From Posidonia oceanica (taxonomy: Eukaryota; Streptophyta; Magnoliopsida; Alismatales; Posidoniaceae), in contig JAZBRS010000026.1 of the NCBI GenBank assembly GCA_037176725.1, forward strand, positions 148,191,501 through 148,255,500: a stretch of DNA of 64,000 nucleotides, read 5' to 3'. Positions 22,048 through 32,948 of the stretch are shown here, piece after piece (position 1 is the stretch's first letter; every line of letters begins with the position of its first letter). The translations under genes and the position numbers were made by a program. The notes beneath the pieces are model-generated. The model saw nothing but the letters and a program-made list of their open reading frames with translations. It searched no databases and was not told the origin of the DNA.

Positions 22048-22716
22048 CTAGCGGCCGACGTACTCCCCGAACGGCTCGCCAGAGTTCTGCTTGATGGCGA
22101 TCAAGTCCACCCTCTTTGGGACAAGATCGAGATTGAAGGAGTATTGTTCCAGGAACGCCTGACTGAGGTCGTTCCAAGTCTTGATGGCTGACATATCGAG
22201 TGATGTGAACCACTTGAGTGCCGGCCCGGTCAAACTCTTCTGGAACAAGCGGATCAGCAACCTCTCGTCAGCCTGAAGCTGAGCGAGATCACCGCAATAC
22301 GCCTTCAGGTGTGCTACAGGGCAGCCCCTACCATTATATTTTTCGAAGTCCGGGATTTTGAACTTCGGAGGGAGTACCGCCTTTGGAAAGCAACAGAGGT
22401 CCCGGAACTGGTAGGTCTGGTGCTCAGTACCCTGCACTAGTCGTAGTGCCTTCTCCAAGACGTCCATCCGATTATTGATGGGGTCTGGAATTGCTGCTGT
22501 AGGAGAGGGATCAGCAGGGGTAGTGAGCACATACGCCGAATGGGTCGCACCTAAGTGCTCCTCCGGATCTACCATAGCGTCGCCTAGTGGAGCAACGGGA
22601 TGGCCGGCGTATCCGTGCTGGGGGACAGTGTATGCAGGATGCTGGACTTGGTGAAGAGGAGAAGAATAAATGCCATGCTGTGCTGGAATAGGGGGTGTAT
22701 GACGGAGTGCCAGTTG
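22048..22716 (-). pseudogene. Gag middle segment of element A (capsid-like), ended by a TAG
   Basis: 222 codons in the same frame as both neighbours. The segment contains the retrotransposon Gag core: DLCCFPKAVLPPKFKIPDFE, LIRLFQKSLTGPALKWF and TWNDLSQAFLEQYSF. It ends at TAG 22048-22050 in the context CGC-TAG-CGC. Element B has TGG (Trp) at this codon, while C and D also have TAG. No frameshift separates this part from the rest of gag-pol. Confidence 0.85.
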
Positions 22717-23421
22717 CTATACTGGCGGGGTGCCAGACAGCGAGCCAGTGAGGTACTGGGCTCCAGCCGGTCCAAAGGATTGACCACCAGGAGGAAGTGG
22801 AGCATGCTGTGCCAAGTGTTGTGCAGGAGGCGGTAGACGGGCCCCCATCGTCGGAACCGTGAGCAGTTGCGACGATGGTCGAGGCGGAGGTGCAGAGGTT
22901 GATGCATGAAATGCAGGAACTGGCCTCGGAGGAACCTCAGGGACGACAGGAGCAGAAGAAGGACGAACTGATAGAGCCATGCCTTGCAGTCTCTGGGCAA
23001 GCTCCATCAGGTGCTGGTACTGCGCCTCAGGTGCCTCGGCAGCGGGGACGCTGAAGTGTAGTGCCGGCGAAGGCTGAGAAGCAAGTGGCACGGACACAGA
23101 TGGTCCGGGAAGGGGGGATTCTACAGAAAAGGTCGCAGCAGCGGTGGAAGGGATGTCGAAAGCGACGTATCCCTGGGACGGAGGGGGCAGTGGCGTCTCC
23201 GGAATACGAGTAACGGCCGTCAAGATAGACTCGGCGACCGGATCCAGAGGAAGGGAGGCTTGCCACTGTCCCGGGGTGTACTGAGAACCTAGAGACGTCA
23301 GAGGAGGAAACCCTGGCATCGGAGGGGGAACAAGAGGGACAGAAAGAGCAACCGGAGGGGCCAGAACGGAAACACCCTCCGTGACAGGAGTAAAAGAAGA
23401 CTCACTAACGTACTGGGCCAT
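22717..23421 (-). pseudogene. Gag N-terminal segment of element A, ended by a TAG
   Basis: ATG at 23421 begins MAQYVSE; the equivalent ATG-GCC-CAG start is kept in B (34162), C (54240) and D (61015), which is why this start is chosen over longer frames. The segment is Pro/Ser/Val-rich and low in structure, as is usual for the N-terminal Gag of Tat elements. It stops after 234 codons at TAG 22717-22719, where element D has CAG (Gln). The rest of gag follows in the same frame. Confidence 0.82.
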
Positions 23422-23483
23422 CGCTGACCTAGAGCGTGTGAGAACAGGGCTGCGACGGGTATTCAAGCGGTGCTTCCTAAGAG

Positions 23484-23511
23484 GAGCTATCGTCGCAAGT
23501 GCGGATAGCTC
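23484..23511 (-). promoter_or_regulatory. Conserved hairpin before gag (element A)
   Basis: In element sense, arms GAGCTATC and GATAGCTC form an 8-bp stem, then an inner CGC/GCG stem, a four-base ACTT loop and a two-base AC bulge on the 3' side. It lies 62 nt before the gag ATG. Copies B, C and D have the same structure with different inner pairs. Confidence 0.78.
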
Positions 23512-23604
23512 AGAGGGGGAATGGTCGCGAACTAAGTCGCAAAAGGGCGTCAACGAGGGTCGATACTCGAGCTTTGGCAAAGGGAAACTCGCTTACCGAT
23601 CACG

Positions 23605-23640
23605 CTGACGCGACAGAAGGAAATTAGGGTTAGAAACTAA
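23605..23640 (-). promoter_or_regulatory. Candidate 3' splice site before gag (element A)
   Basis: In element sense a pyrimidine-rich run (TTTCCTTCTGTCGCGTCAG) ends in CAG at 23605. Equivalent sites occur in B (33981), C (54100) and D (60833). Paired with the donor at 26128 it would remove about 2.5 kb including the PBS. Confidence 0.45.
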
Positions 23641-23689
23641 AAGAAGAATGCAAATGAGTTAGTTAAGTGGCATGAATGATGTGCATGCT

Positions 23690-24010
23690 TTCTAGTATGC
23701 CCCCCTTACCTAACTAGTGTTTCCTAGCAAGGCTGTCTACTCCGGGTATCCCTGGATGTACGGGTCACCGACTCAGGTCAGAAAAAGTAGGTCCCCTGTC
23801 TAACTCCCGGCCCAAAGCTCGGGTAATGATAGGGTGGTGCGTTAGTGGCCTCTACCCCGCCAAAGCGTGGGTGGTACCCTCTACTAACACCGACACGACC
23901 CCCGGACAAGGAGGGGACGGACCGACCCACTTATGCCACGCCCAAAGCAGTGGAATAAGAGGCCGGAACCGTCCTTCGCAGACTAGTAGGTAGACTCAGA
24001 GGAGAAGAAT
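23690..24010 (-). other. Highly conserved leader block (element A)
   Basis: About 300 bp of non-coding leader closely resemble 33585-33885 (B), 53690-53995 (C) and 60425-60730 (D), while nearby leader sequence is diverged. The block has three GCTTTGG words and a C-rich/G-rich hairpin (CCCCC/GGGG around 23899-23916). A role in packaging or dimerisation is inferred. Confidence 0.65.
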
Positions 24011-24732
24011 GCATGCCCTATATGATGCTTATGCAAAATGATTAGAGTTTTTTATCTTGCACATTTTATTAACCAAAGGGAGTGAAGGATTGTTTGTAGT
24101 CTCTAGTTGCCCCTAGAAGTTCTTTTTACTTACATTTTTTAGTTAACCATGGGGGAAGCAGACAAGTCTCTACTATCCTAAGCATGGCAAGTGCAAAAGG
24201 GAAGAAAATCAGTCAAAATGGCAGGCAACCATCATACAACACAACAAAAGGCATGTTCATGGCATGTGCAAGTGTTTGTGAGCATAATGGTGAAAAAGAA
24301 ACATTCATCAAGTCAAAAAGCATGTAAGCATAGTATGTGCGTGTGTAGTGACATAGCAAGAGTGTAAAAGAAGCATTCAACGTTCAAAAAGCATGTGTTT
24401 TAGCCAAACAAAGTATGTAGACATGTAATGTGCGAGAATTAAAGCAGTAATAAGCAAGTAAGGTAAAGTAAGGTAAAAGTAAGCAGGCTGTAAAGGAGAT
24501 AAGAGTACAAGCGAGACAGTAAATAAATAAACAAGCAAAGGAGCAAAGCCAGGCAGAAGAAAGCGCAAACCGAGACAAAAGGGGTGCAAAACCTAAGCAA
24601 AGTAGCTACGAAGCGACTCGCTAGGAGTTTGCACAGAAAAGCGAGCAAAACAGACGAAGAAGGCACACAAGGCAGACAAAGCTGCAAAACAAACGAGCGA
24701 AAAGCCAGGAACGAAAGCCGGAGTCTAGTCTA

Positions 24733-24751
24733 ATCCCCAGCAGAGTCGCCA
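24733..24751 (-). promoter_or_regulatory. Primer binding site of element A (tRNA-Arg type)
   Basis: In element sense TGGCGACTCTGCTGGGGAT begins one base after the LTR CA. It complements the 3' end of plant tRNA-Arg (…CCCCAGTGGAGTCG plus CCA, from memory) with one or two mismatches. Confidence 0.85.
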
Positions 24752-26119
24752 CTGTAGCGATCCCGATCGGAATCAGGCTCGCTATATTTAGCAGCGATTG
24801 GATCCGAGGAAGAGGCTCAACTCGAAAACACTTGAAATCGAGGAGAAAAAGGAAAGATAAGACAAATCAGAGTCGCCACCACGTCTATTAACGGAAGACG
24901 AGGAAAACCGGGGTAATGCGTGAATTAACGCGCAAAACCGAGCAATAAATGCAAAGCAAAGCAATGCAAAGGAAAACAAATGCAAGCAAATGCAAATGAG
25001 ATGACTCTAGCCTAGGATAAGGGCAGTACGGTCATTGCGGGCCAAAAGACAGGGTAAGGACTCCTGTTACGCGCGGGGAAGGTATTAGGCACCCCCGACA
25101 CGCCCGAGAATCGGTCTTTCTAGGCTTACGCTCGCATACGCAGAAAAATGCAGGATTGAATGCCTATGTGCCTATAAATGCCTAAATGAATGCTCAAGGT
25201 GTGCTCTAAGTGGGAAGAAACAAAGCAAGGAAGTAAACGTGCTCTCTAAATGCTCAGCTGCGCTGTCTGTGTTCCGAACCAGGCGAAACCTAGCTCGTGA
25301 GAACTCCAGGCAGTAAGCATCACAGCCCTATATGCAAATGCAGGCGAGAAAGCAAAACAACGAGAAAACCATGCAATGCAGTCGGCATGCAAGGGAAAAC
25401 AGCGCAAAACACGCAAAACGAGGTGAGAAATGAGCAACGCACGCAAAACGATGCAAAAGAGCGAAACCGGCACGCAAAACGAGCGGAAAACAAGGCAATA
25501 CGCGAAACAAGACAAGGAAGCAAAGAGGCACGCAAAACGGTGCAAAAATGAGAGCGGCACGCAAAACAAGCGAGAAAGCAAGGCAGCGCGCAAAACAAGG
25601 CAAGAGCAAAGCAGGCACGCAAAATGGTGCCAAAACGAGGGCGGGCACGCGAAACGGTGCCAAAACAGCGAAGCATAAACCTCGGAAAAGCCATGCGAAT
25701 GCAAGAATGCAGGAAAAGATCAGAAGAGGCCAAAGGGGAGGCGAAACAACGTGTGTGTAAGAACAGACGTCGTTTAGGACCGCTCCGAGTAGGTGTGAAG
25801 ACCTACAGAGGGGAGAAGGTGCAAACGGAGGGATTACCACCTCTTTGCGACTGTTTCCCGCTGAACCGTTCCACGGTGTGTCTCGCATGCTGCCCAAAGC
25901 TCGCGATGCGATCGGATCGTGGAAAAGGGGGAAGAAAGTCACATTAAGTGGTAAATCCAGGGAAAACACAACGCAAAACACTCAGGAGTACGCGAAACGG
26001 GGATTGGAAGATACAAGCAGAAAGGGGAGACCCTATTCTACATGCTCAAAGAGACAGAAAGCGAAAACAAGAAAAACTGTGCAAATGGCATGCAAATGAA
26101 TGCAATGCAGGGGTTCAGG

Positions 26120-26131
26120 AAGACATACCTG
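26120..26131 (-). promoter_or_regulatory. Candidate 5' splice site in the LTR of element A
   Basis: In element sense TTTCCAG|GTATGTC, with the intron starting at 26128. The copy in the other LTR is at 4200. B has G|GTAAGT at 31487 and D has CCAG|GTATGT at 58281 in the same context, after a conserved GATCAGGC word. Confidence 0.5.
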
Positions 26132-28675
26132 GAAATCCGGGAGCCTGATCTGAAATCTGTCTAGTCCATGCTGAAGAGCGCTTCGCCGTGGTCGCCTGGG
26201 CAGCTTACTTGAGAAGATCCAACGGCCGGATTGGAAGATAACGCAGCTTCAAGGCAGGAGGGCCAGAACAGGGGAGAAGAACAGATCTAGGTGTTCAGGA
26301 GGTCCTAGGGGTGTGCAAAAAGGTCCTCCCAGGTGAAAGGGAGCTAAAAATGCTTAGTGTGTGCAAGAAGATGCTGAAATGCAAGACTAGATGGGTGCGG
26401 AATGCATGCAAAAGCAAGAAAAAGCAAAGAGAAGAAACTGGGAAAAAACCAGGAGTTCAGAAAGCATTTTGAAAAAGAAAGGGACCAAAAATGCAAATTT
26501 TCCAGAAAACAGGGGTCCACAGGAAAGGATTTTGAAAATAGGAGAGGACAGAGGTCCATTTTACAAAAAACTAGGCTCAGAAAGCTGTTTTTGAAGAGAG
26601 GGTATACTTTAAAAGAGGTTTTGAAAACAGAAAGAAGTCAGAGTGCAATTTTGGAAAAACTGGGGTCTAAAATGCAAATTTTCCAGAAAACAAGGTTCCG
26701 GGGAGTCTGGGGGTACTAGTGGAGGGTCTGCATGCAATTTGGTAAGTATAGGAGCTAGGATTCAACCTAGGGGCAAAATGGTCTTTTCACATGATTTTTC
26801 AAAAGATGCAAGGACCTATGTGTGATTTTTAAATCATGCAGGGGTCAAATATGCAATTTTATATGGAAAACATGCTCTGAAAAACAAAGGACAGGACTAC
26901 AGTGCAATTTTTAAAAAGGACAGGGTCAAAAATGCAATACAATAAGCTAAAAATGCATGCAAGAGTTACTGTCCATTTAAAATGGACCTAAATGCAAATA
27001 TGCAAAAACAGAGGGGAGAGAAATGCAATGCAGTATGCAAAATAAGAAAATAAAAGCTAAGTTCCTACAGTGCATGGACTTACATGCAAAAACAGAAACA
27101 TGCAGGGACCTAGAATGCAATGCAGTATGGTACAATGCAAGCAAATAAATGAACTGATTTAAGACAGGACCTACATGCAAAAATCGAAAGCAGAGGGGCT
27201 AAAATGCAAAATATTATAACTGAAAAGCACAGTAGAAGGACTGAAAGGCAAATACTGGAAAACACAAATAAAAGCTGCAATTTGGCATAGTATTTAATTA
27301 GAAGCTAAGCAAAAATAAATGACAGAAGGACTAAAGTGCAAAAATTGAAAAACTTAAACTAAACATGCAATATTTACATCTAAAACTATACTGAAGAAAA
27401 ATAAATGAACAGTGCTGATCGTCGACGGCGACGAGCACTGTAGCACAAAGCTTCAAGAGCTCGTGGCCGCCGACAGGGGAGGCTGAGGAGGCGCAGGTTG
27501 GTGGAGGGCGTAGCCGGCGACCGTCCAGAGCTCTGGGAACGGTCCAGAGCTCGCTCCGCTGGCCGGAGCATCCGGAGAACAGACGACCGGCGCCGGAGAA
27601 GAGACGCTGTCCGGCGAATCGAGGACGGAGCAGGAGGACCGGAAAATCTATTCTAAAGGCTGGGGAAGCAAGAGAAGAAGAAGAGGAAGCTAAGGGAAGC
27701 AATGGTTACCTTTTTCCGCGCCTGAGATGTCCTCCCGACGTCGGCGGCTTCAGCAGTCGCCGGTGAAGGCCGTCCGGTCGCTGCGGGCGTCGCCGGCTGC
27801 TCGCGAAGATTGGAACCGCTTCAGAACGTCCCTCCGGTGCTTCCCAGGTGGTCAGACGTGAGCTGCGAAGACTGGAGGGAAATCCGGTAGGTTGTGGGTT
27901 CAGGGTGGCAGCCGGAGGCCGGGGGGAGTTGTTGCTGCTCGTCTGGTGGAGTGAAGCCCTCCGGGAGGTTGTTGGAGGTTCGACGAGTGAGGTTGGATGC
28001 TCGGAGAGGGTTTCTGGAAGGTGTGGAGTGGAATTGGAGCTGGGTCGAATTTTTGGTCAGTGGCTGATGCAGGTGTTTGTTGTGTTGTTTGGGATCTGTG
28101 GTGAGAGTTAGGGCCGGAGATCTGGGGCTCTGGAAAGGTGGGATGCTGGCGAATGTCTGGGTGGATTTTGGTGGGATCTGGTGGACGGGAGTGAAGGGAA
28201 TTCGGGAATGGGTTCAGGTCGGTGGCAGTTGGCTTTCAGAGGGATTAGGTAGTGATTTGGGTGGTGGAATGGCTGTAGAAAGGTGAGGGGAAATGGCTGT
28301 GTTTTGGGTGAACTTGGGGGAGTAATCGGGAGAAAGATGGAGGCCTGAAGTGGTGCTGGGGTATTGGAAAAGAAAGAAGGAAGTTTGCTGAATTTTTCAG
28401 AGAGGAAAAGAGGAGGACTGGGTGTGGGGATTGGGTTCAGATGGGTGGCCTCTCTCCGGGATGTCGAAGACTCACAAACGCTCTCTTCTCCTCTCTCTTT
28501 TCTCCGGATTTGGAAGGAATGCCGGGGAGAAGGAAGGAATGCACAGGTGGGGAAGAAGTTGGAAACTCTGGTCTCTGGTTCGCTCTCAGGTCTGCTCTCT
28601 CTGGTTCTGGATTGTCACTCGCACTTGCTAGCTCACACTTGTTCTCCCTCTCCCCTGGATTGAAGGAAAGGACGG

Positions 28676-28684
28676 CTTATATCC
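28676..28684 (-). promoter_or_regulatory. TATA-like core promoter candidate in the 5' LTR of element A
   Basis: In element sense GGATATAAGCC lies at the start of the GC-rich block, followed by a CT/AG-rich stretch where transcription could begin. It is preserved in the other LTR at 6748-6756. It would make U3 about 1.9 kb. No other evidence supports it. Confidence 0.35.
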
Positions 28685-30551
28685 GGAGGAGGCGCTGCTG
28701 GGTGCGAGCTGAGAATTCAAACTCGGCCGGCGGTTACTGCAGCGGAGGGGACAGGGCGACCGGCTCCGGATTTGGTGCTGAGATGGAGGAGACGGCGGGC
28801 TGCTGTAGACTGAAATGATGGAGCTTCAAAATTCAAATGGGAGGAGGGAATGGCAGCTGGCCGTCGCGGGAAGAACTGCAGAAGAAGTTTGCAGAAGGAG
28901 AAGGAGGAAGACGGAGTGCGTGGGCCGGACTGTGCTGCGGGCCGAAGAAGAAAAATAAAAGAATAAAAAGAAGAAACGGGCCGGAGGGCCCAGTGAAGAA
29001 AGGGAAGAAAGAAAAAGAGAAGAGAGAAAGAGAGGGTAGAATGGGGAAATAAAATAGGTAAAAATAAACTAAAAATAAATAAAAATATTAGAAGAGTTGT
29101 ACTGTAGATTAGGATTTTAATTAAGATTTTTAATGGTTATTTTGAGTTGATTAATGTGTTTTGGGCTTGATTAGGGTTTTAGGGCTTTGGTTTTGTTCTT
29201 AATTGGTTTTCACTTGATTAAATGTTTGTTAAACCTTTTTTAAATTGTTTTAAAAATTGTATTTCCCTTGTTGGACACTTAGGATATTAATTAGGATTTT
29301 TTAGGATTTATTTTCCTATTAATCAGGGTTGGTTTTAGGTTTTTAAGTTGTAGTCTTCTTAGGGTTTTTTCTTTCTTAAGTCTTTTAAGTTATGTTTTGA
29401 TTTTTATTTGTTGATTTTTCTTGAAGTTTTTGGTTGGGTTTTTCTGGTTTGATAGGGTGCTTTTTAGGTCTTTCAAATGTGTTTTTCTTTTCTTTTTTAA
29501 TTAAGTTTTTAACTTGTTTTTCTTATGTTTACTAGGTTAAGTCTTTTGCCTTCTTTAATTACTTGTTTTAGTATTTGATTTTTTTAATTCTTCTTTTTGG
29601 GTTTGTTTTTTAATTCTTCTGATGGGTTTTTACGTTTGGTGGGTTTTGATTTTATTTTAGCTTTTTCCTTGATTTTTCAGTGTTTTCTTTTGATTTGTTT
29701 TGCATTTTTAGTTTGCATGCTTGGTTTTCTTTTTAGCTTGCTTTAGTTAAGTTTAAGTTGTTAATTGCTTGTTTAATATTTTTTAATTGTTTTTCTTAGG
29801 GTACTGATTTGTTTGTTTTATGTTTTGAGGTTTTGCAGATTTGTATGGGTTTTTGTGGATTTTTGCAAAAGGGAGAAAAGGAAAAGAGAAGGAGGAAAGA
29901 AATGGAAAAAAGAGGGAGATAAAAGGAAAAAAGATAGGTTGGAGAAAAACGATTTTTAAAAATTCAGAAAAAGTGTTAAAAATAAAGTAAAAATAGGGAT
30001 AAGATAGAGGAGGGATAGAAGCACAGAGGGGGCCCACAGCCAGACCAGAAAAAGGATAAGAAAGGGATGAAAAGAGAGATGATAATCAGGAGAGAGAGAG
30101 GAGAGAGAAAATGATAATCCCGGAGAGAGAAAAGGATAATTTGGGTGAAAGAGGGTCTTAATGGTCTTGGAATGGGGTGAAAATTGGTGAGTGGGTAGTC
30201 TAGGGTTTGAAGTCTTGGGTCTGAAGTTTTGGTTTGATTCTAAGGAGGTTTTGGAGGGGTTCATGGTGTAGAAGAAGGGTAGTTTCTCCTAAGTTTTCTA
30301 GGGTTTTCAAGGATGGGTTGGGTTTGGAAGTTCCTAGGTTTTTGGGTAGGTTTGTTGAGTGGATAGTAGTAGGTTTTCCTATGGATTTTGGTTAGGTTTT
30401 GAGGTTGGGAAGGGGGGTAAAGGTTTAGGTCAAAATGGGCTGATTTTGAAGGGTAGAGAGGAGGATTAGGGTTAGGGTTTGGTTGGGGTTTGATCCAGCA
30501 ATCACCAAGAGGGCTCCAAGGGTCCAAGCCTGCCAAGATGGGGTGTCAACA

Positions 30552-30556
30552 CATTG
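30552..30556. repeat. Target-site duplication of element A, right copy (CATTG)
   Basis: CATTG follows the LTR CA and continues into CATTTTAGCCC, which matches the uninterrupted LTR of B at 51105 onward. Confidence 0.95.
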
Positions 30557-31483
30557 CATTTTAGCCCTTGTACTTTGTTTAATTGCACAGCAGTCCTCAT
30601 ACAGTTCATGCATTTCATTTAATGTGCATTTAAATCATATTGCATTACTAAAAAACACAAAAACTTGCTGTAATTGCACTTAAGTCCACATTCTGTGAAT
30701 CAGTAGTTTAAGTTTGCACATTTCATTGCATATAAAACCCACAAAAATCCTGTAATTGCACATTAGTCCTCAGATCATTCATCCTTCATTTAATTTCTGT
30801 TTCTTATCTTATTGCATTGCAGAAAAACCCATAAAAATAGTTTAATTGCATTTTAATCCTCCATGCATTTAAATACCCTGTTAGTTGCATTTTAAACCAC
30901 ATTGCATTGTTAAAATGCCCAATAGTTTTCTGAAATTGCACATAAGTCCATGTTTTCAACTTTTACAAGTTTGCATGCTTTCTTTGCATTGCATTTAGGC
31001 CCTGTAAGTTTTTAAAAATTGCATTAGGTCCTTCTCTTGCATTTTTGCATGCATTCATCCTAATTAACATTGCATTTAGCCCATGCACCCCCGCATTAGC
31101 ATTCTTGCACACATTTGCATTCTTTTGCACACATTTAGGGTTAATTTGCATATAAGCCCCTGCACTTCTCCCTATTTGCACTTAGACCCCCATCTTTGCA
31201 TTTTTTGCATGCATTGCATCCACACATCTTTGCACTTAGCATCTTTGCACACTTTTAAGCACTCCTAGCTCCCAAGTATGTGGGAGGGCCTGTTCTGCAC
31301 ACCCCTAGGACCCCTTTTACACTTAGATCTCTTCTTCTCCTCTGCCCCTTGCGCCTTCTGCCTTGAAGCTTGGATATCTTCCGATCGGACCGCCGGATCT
31401 TTGCAACCAAGCTACCTGGACCATCTCGGTGGAGCGGATTCCTATGCTAACCAAGTTTGTCTCAGATCAGGCCTCAGATCCCC

Positions 31484-31492
31484 ATGGTAAGT
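31484..31492 (+). promoter_or_regulatory. Candidate 5' splice site in the LTR of element B
   Basis: CATG|GTAAGT, with the intron starting at 31487, follows the conserved GATCAGGCCTCAGATC word. The 3' LTR copy is at 52036. Confidence 0.5.
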
Positions 31493-31944
31493 CCTTCTGA
31501 ACCCCTGCACAGCACCTTAGTTGCATATCACTTGCATTGCATGCATTGTTTTCACCCTGCGTTTTCCGCGCATGTAGATTAGGACTTCCCCTCTTGTCTA
31601 TCAACTCCACTTCCTCTTTTCGCGTACTCTTAGTGTCTTTGGGTCGAGTTTTCCTTGGATTCACTACTGATTGTGGCCTTCTTCCCCCTTTTCCACGATC
31701 CGATTGTACCGTGAGCTTTGGGCAGCGTACAAGACACATCGTGAGACGGTTTAGTGGGAAACAGTCACAGAATAGTGGTGATCCCTCCACTTGCTTTCTT
31801 TCCCCTTTCCAGGTCTTCACACTTGCATTGTGTGGTCCTTAAGTGGTGTTTGTCTTCATGCTTACATCGCTTGCCTCTCTTTACTTGTTTGATTCCTCCC
31901 CTTTGCGTATTTTTGCTTCGTTTTGCATGCCCGTATCTGCTTTG

Positions 31945-32215
31945 CTTTGCTTTTTGCACCGTTTTGCGTGCTTGCTTTCTTTCTTACACCGTTTTGCATG
32001 CCTGTTTTGTTTTTTCGCATCGTTTTGCACACCCGTATTTGTTTTGCTTTACTTTTTGCACCGTTTGCATGCCTGCTTTGTTTCTTGCACTATTTCGTGT
32101 GCCTGCTGTGTTTCTTGCACCGTTTTGCGTGCCTGCTTTGTTTCTCGCACCGTTTTGCGTGCCTACCTTGTTTCTTGCACCGTTTTGCGTGCCTACTTTG
32201 TTTCTCGCATCGTTT
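31945..32215 (+). repeat. About 32-bp tandem hairpin repeat in the LTR of element B
   Basis: Units carry GCACCGTTTTGCGTGC, in which GCAC and GTGC flank an eight-base loop. The GCAT/ATGC variant (near 32208-32223) keeps pairing. Copy number differs between the two LTRs of this element. The same module is found in A (3430-3745, 25350-25690) and D (58750-58865). Confidence 0.75.
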
Positions 32216-32929
32216 TGCATGTTTGCTGTTGTTTTCTCTTGCCTGTCGCCCACATTGCCTGGTTTTACCGATGTTTTGTTTTATCGCCTGCATTTGCATT
32301 TAGGGCAGTGATGCTTACTGCCTGGAGTTCTTACAAACCAGGGTTTGCCCTGTTCGGAACACAGATAGCATTGCTGAGCACTTAGATTGCACGTTTTATT
32401 CCATGCACGCATTCTATCACTTAGAGCACACATTTGAGCATCTAATTAGGAATTCATGGTACTTAGGCATTCAAAGTATGTATTTCCCCGCGTATGCGAG
32501 CGTAAGCCTGGAAAGATCGATTCTCGGGCGTGTCGGGGGTGCCTAACACCTTCCCTGCACGTAACAGGAGTCCTTGCCCTTTCTCTTGGCCTATAATGAC
32601 CATACTGCCCTTATCTTAGGCACGAGTCACATCATTTGCATCCCTTTGCATCTCATTTCATTTGTAGTGCATTGCATTGCATCTTTTGCTTGGTTTTGCG
32701 TGTTTATTCACGCATTTTCTCGGTTTTCCTTGTCTCCCGACTTAATAGACACGGTGGCGACTCTGAATTGTCTTATCTTCTCCTTTTCTTTCCCTTTTTC
32801 CTTTTTTTAAGTGTTTTCGAGTTATGTCTTCCTTCTCGGACACAACTGCTAATAGTGAATCTGATTCCGATCGGTGCACGCGAACTTTGGCATCGTGCAT
32901 GGACGATCCGAACACCGGGATCATTACGA

Positions 32930-32948
32930 TGGCGACTCCACTAGGGAT
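32930..32948 (+). promoter_or_regulatory. Primer binding site of element B
   Basis: TGGCGACTCCACTAGGGAT, one base after the LTR end. It matches tRNA-Arg complementarity except for one G-to-A change, consistent with general decay. Confidence 0.82.

Larger units (their letters stand above)
2825..30551 (-). mobile_element. Element A: complete Tat/Ogre-type LTR retrotransposon, 27.7 kb
   Basis: It is a full element in reverse orientation: 5' LTR 24753-30551, PBS 24733-24751, leader, gag-pol 23421-14659, downstream ORF 13178-11976, 3' UTR repeats, PPT 8629-8641, and 3' LTR 2825-8628. LTR ends are TG...CA and the flanks are 5-bp CATTG duplications. The two LTRs (5804 and 5799 bp) differ only by scattered, mostly transition changes, about 1% by eye, which points to a recent insertion. 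Coding capacity is nearly intact apart from two in-frame TAG codons in gag. It sits inside the 5' LTR of element B. Confidence 0.95.
24753..30551 (-). repeat. 5' LTR of element A (5.8 kb)
   Basis: TG...CA LTR, nearly identical to 2825-8628, with the same internal order of modules. In element sense transcription would run from a TATA-like site (28684-28676) through the GC-rich block, the phased motif block (27350-26370), the donor-like site (26128) and the tandem block (25670-25350) to the PBS. The right end abuts the CATTG target duplication. Confidence 0.95.
30557..32928 (+). repeat. 5' LTR of element B, second part
   Basis: It continues the LTR interrupted at 2824 and aligns with 51105-53376. 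The first ~900 bp are almost identical to the other copy. The copy here is ~100 bp longer because of extra units in the GCACCGTTTTGCGTGC tandem block (31945-32215 against 52501-52675). The last base of the expected terminal CA is mutated to G. Confidence 0.9.

Noticed and set aside
22048..22719. Reassigned TAG codon (Gln) as the reason for in-frame TAGs
   Set aside because: TAG replaces both Gln and Trp codons, and element B is plainly decaying with TAA, TGA and frameshifts; CHG-type deamination explains it more simply.
25328..25981. Cys/Phe/Leu-rich frames of 130-217 codons on both strands (also 3400-4053, 31754-32385, 52303-52812)
   Set aside because: They translate the GCACGCAAAACG tandem repeats in several frames; not protein-like and not conserved as a frame.
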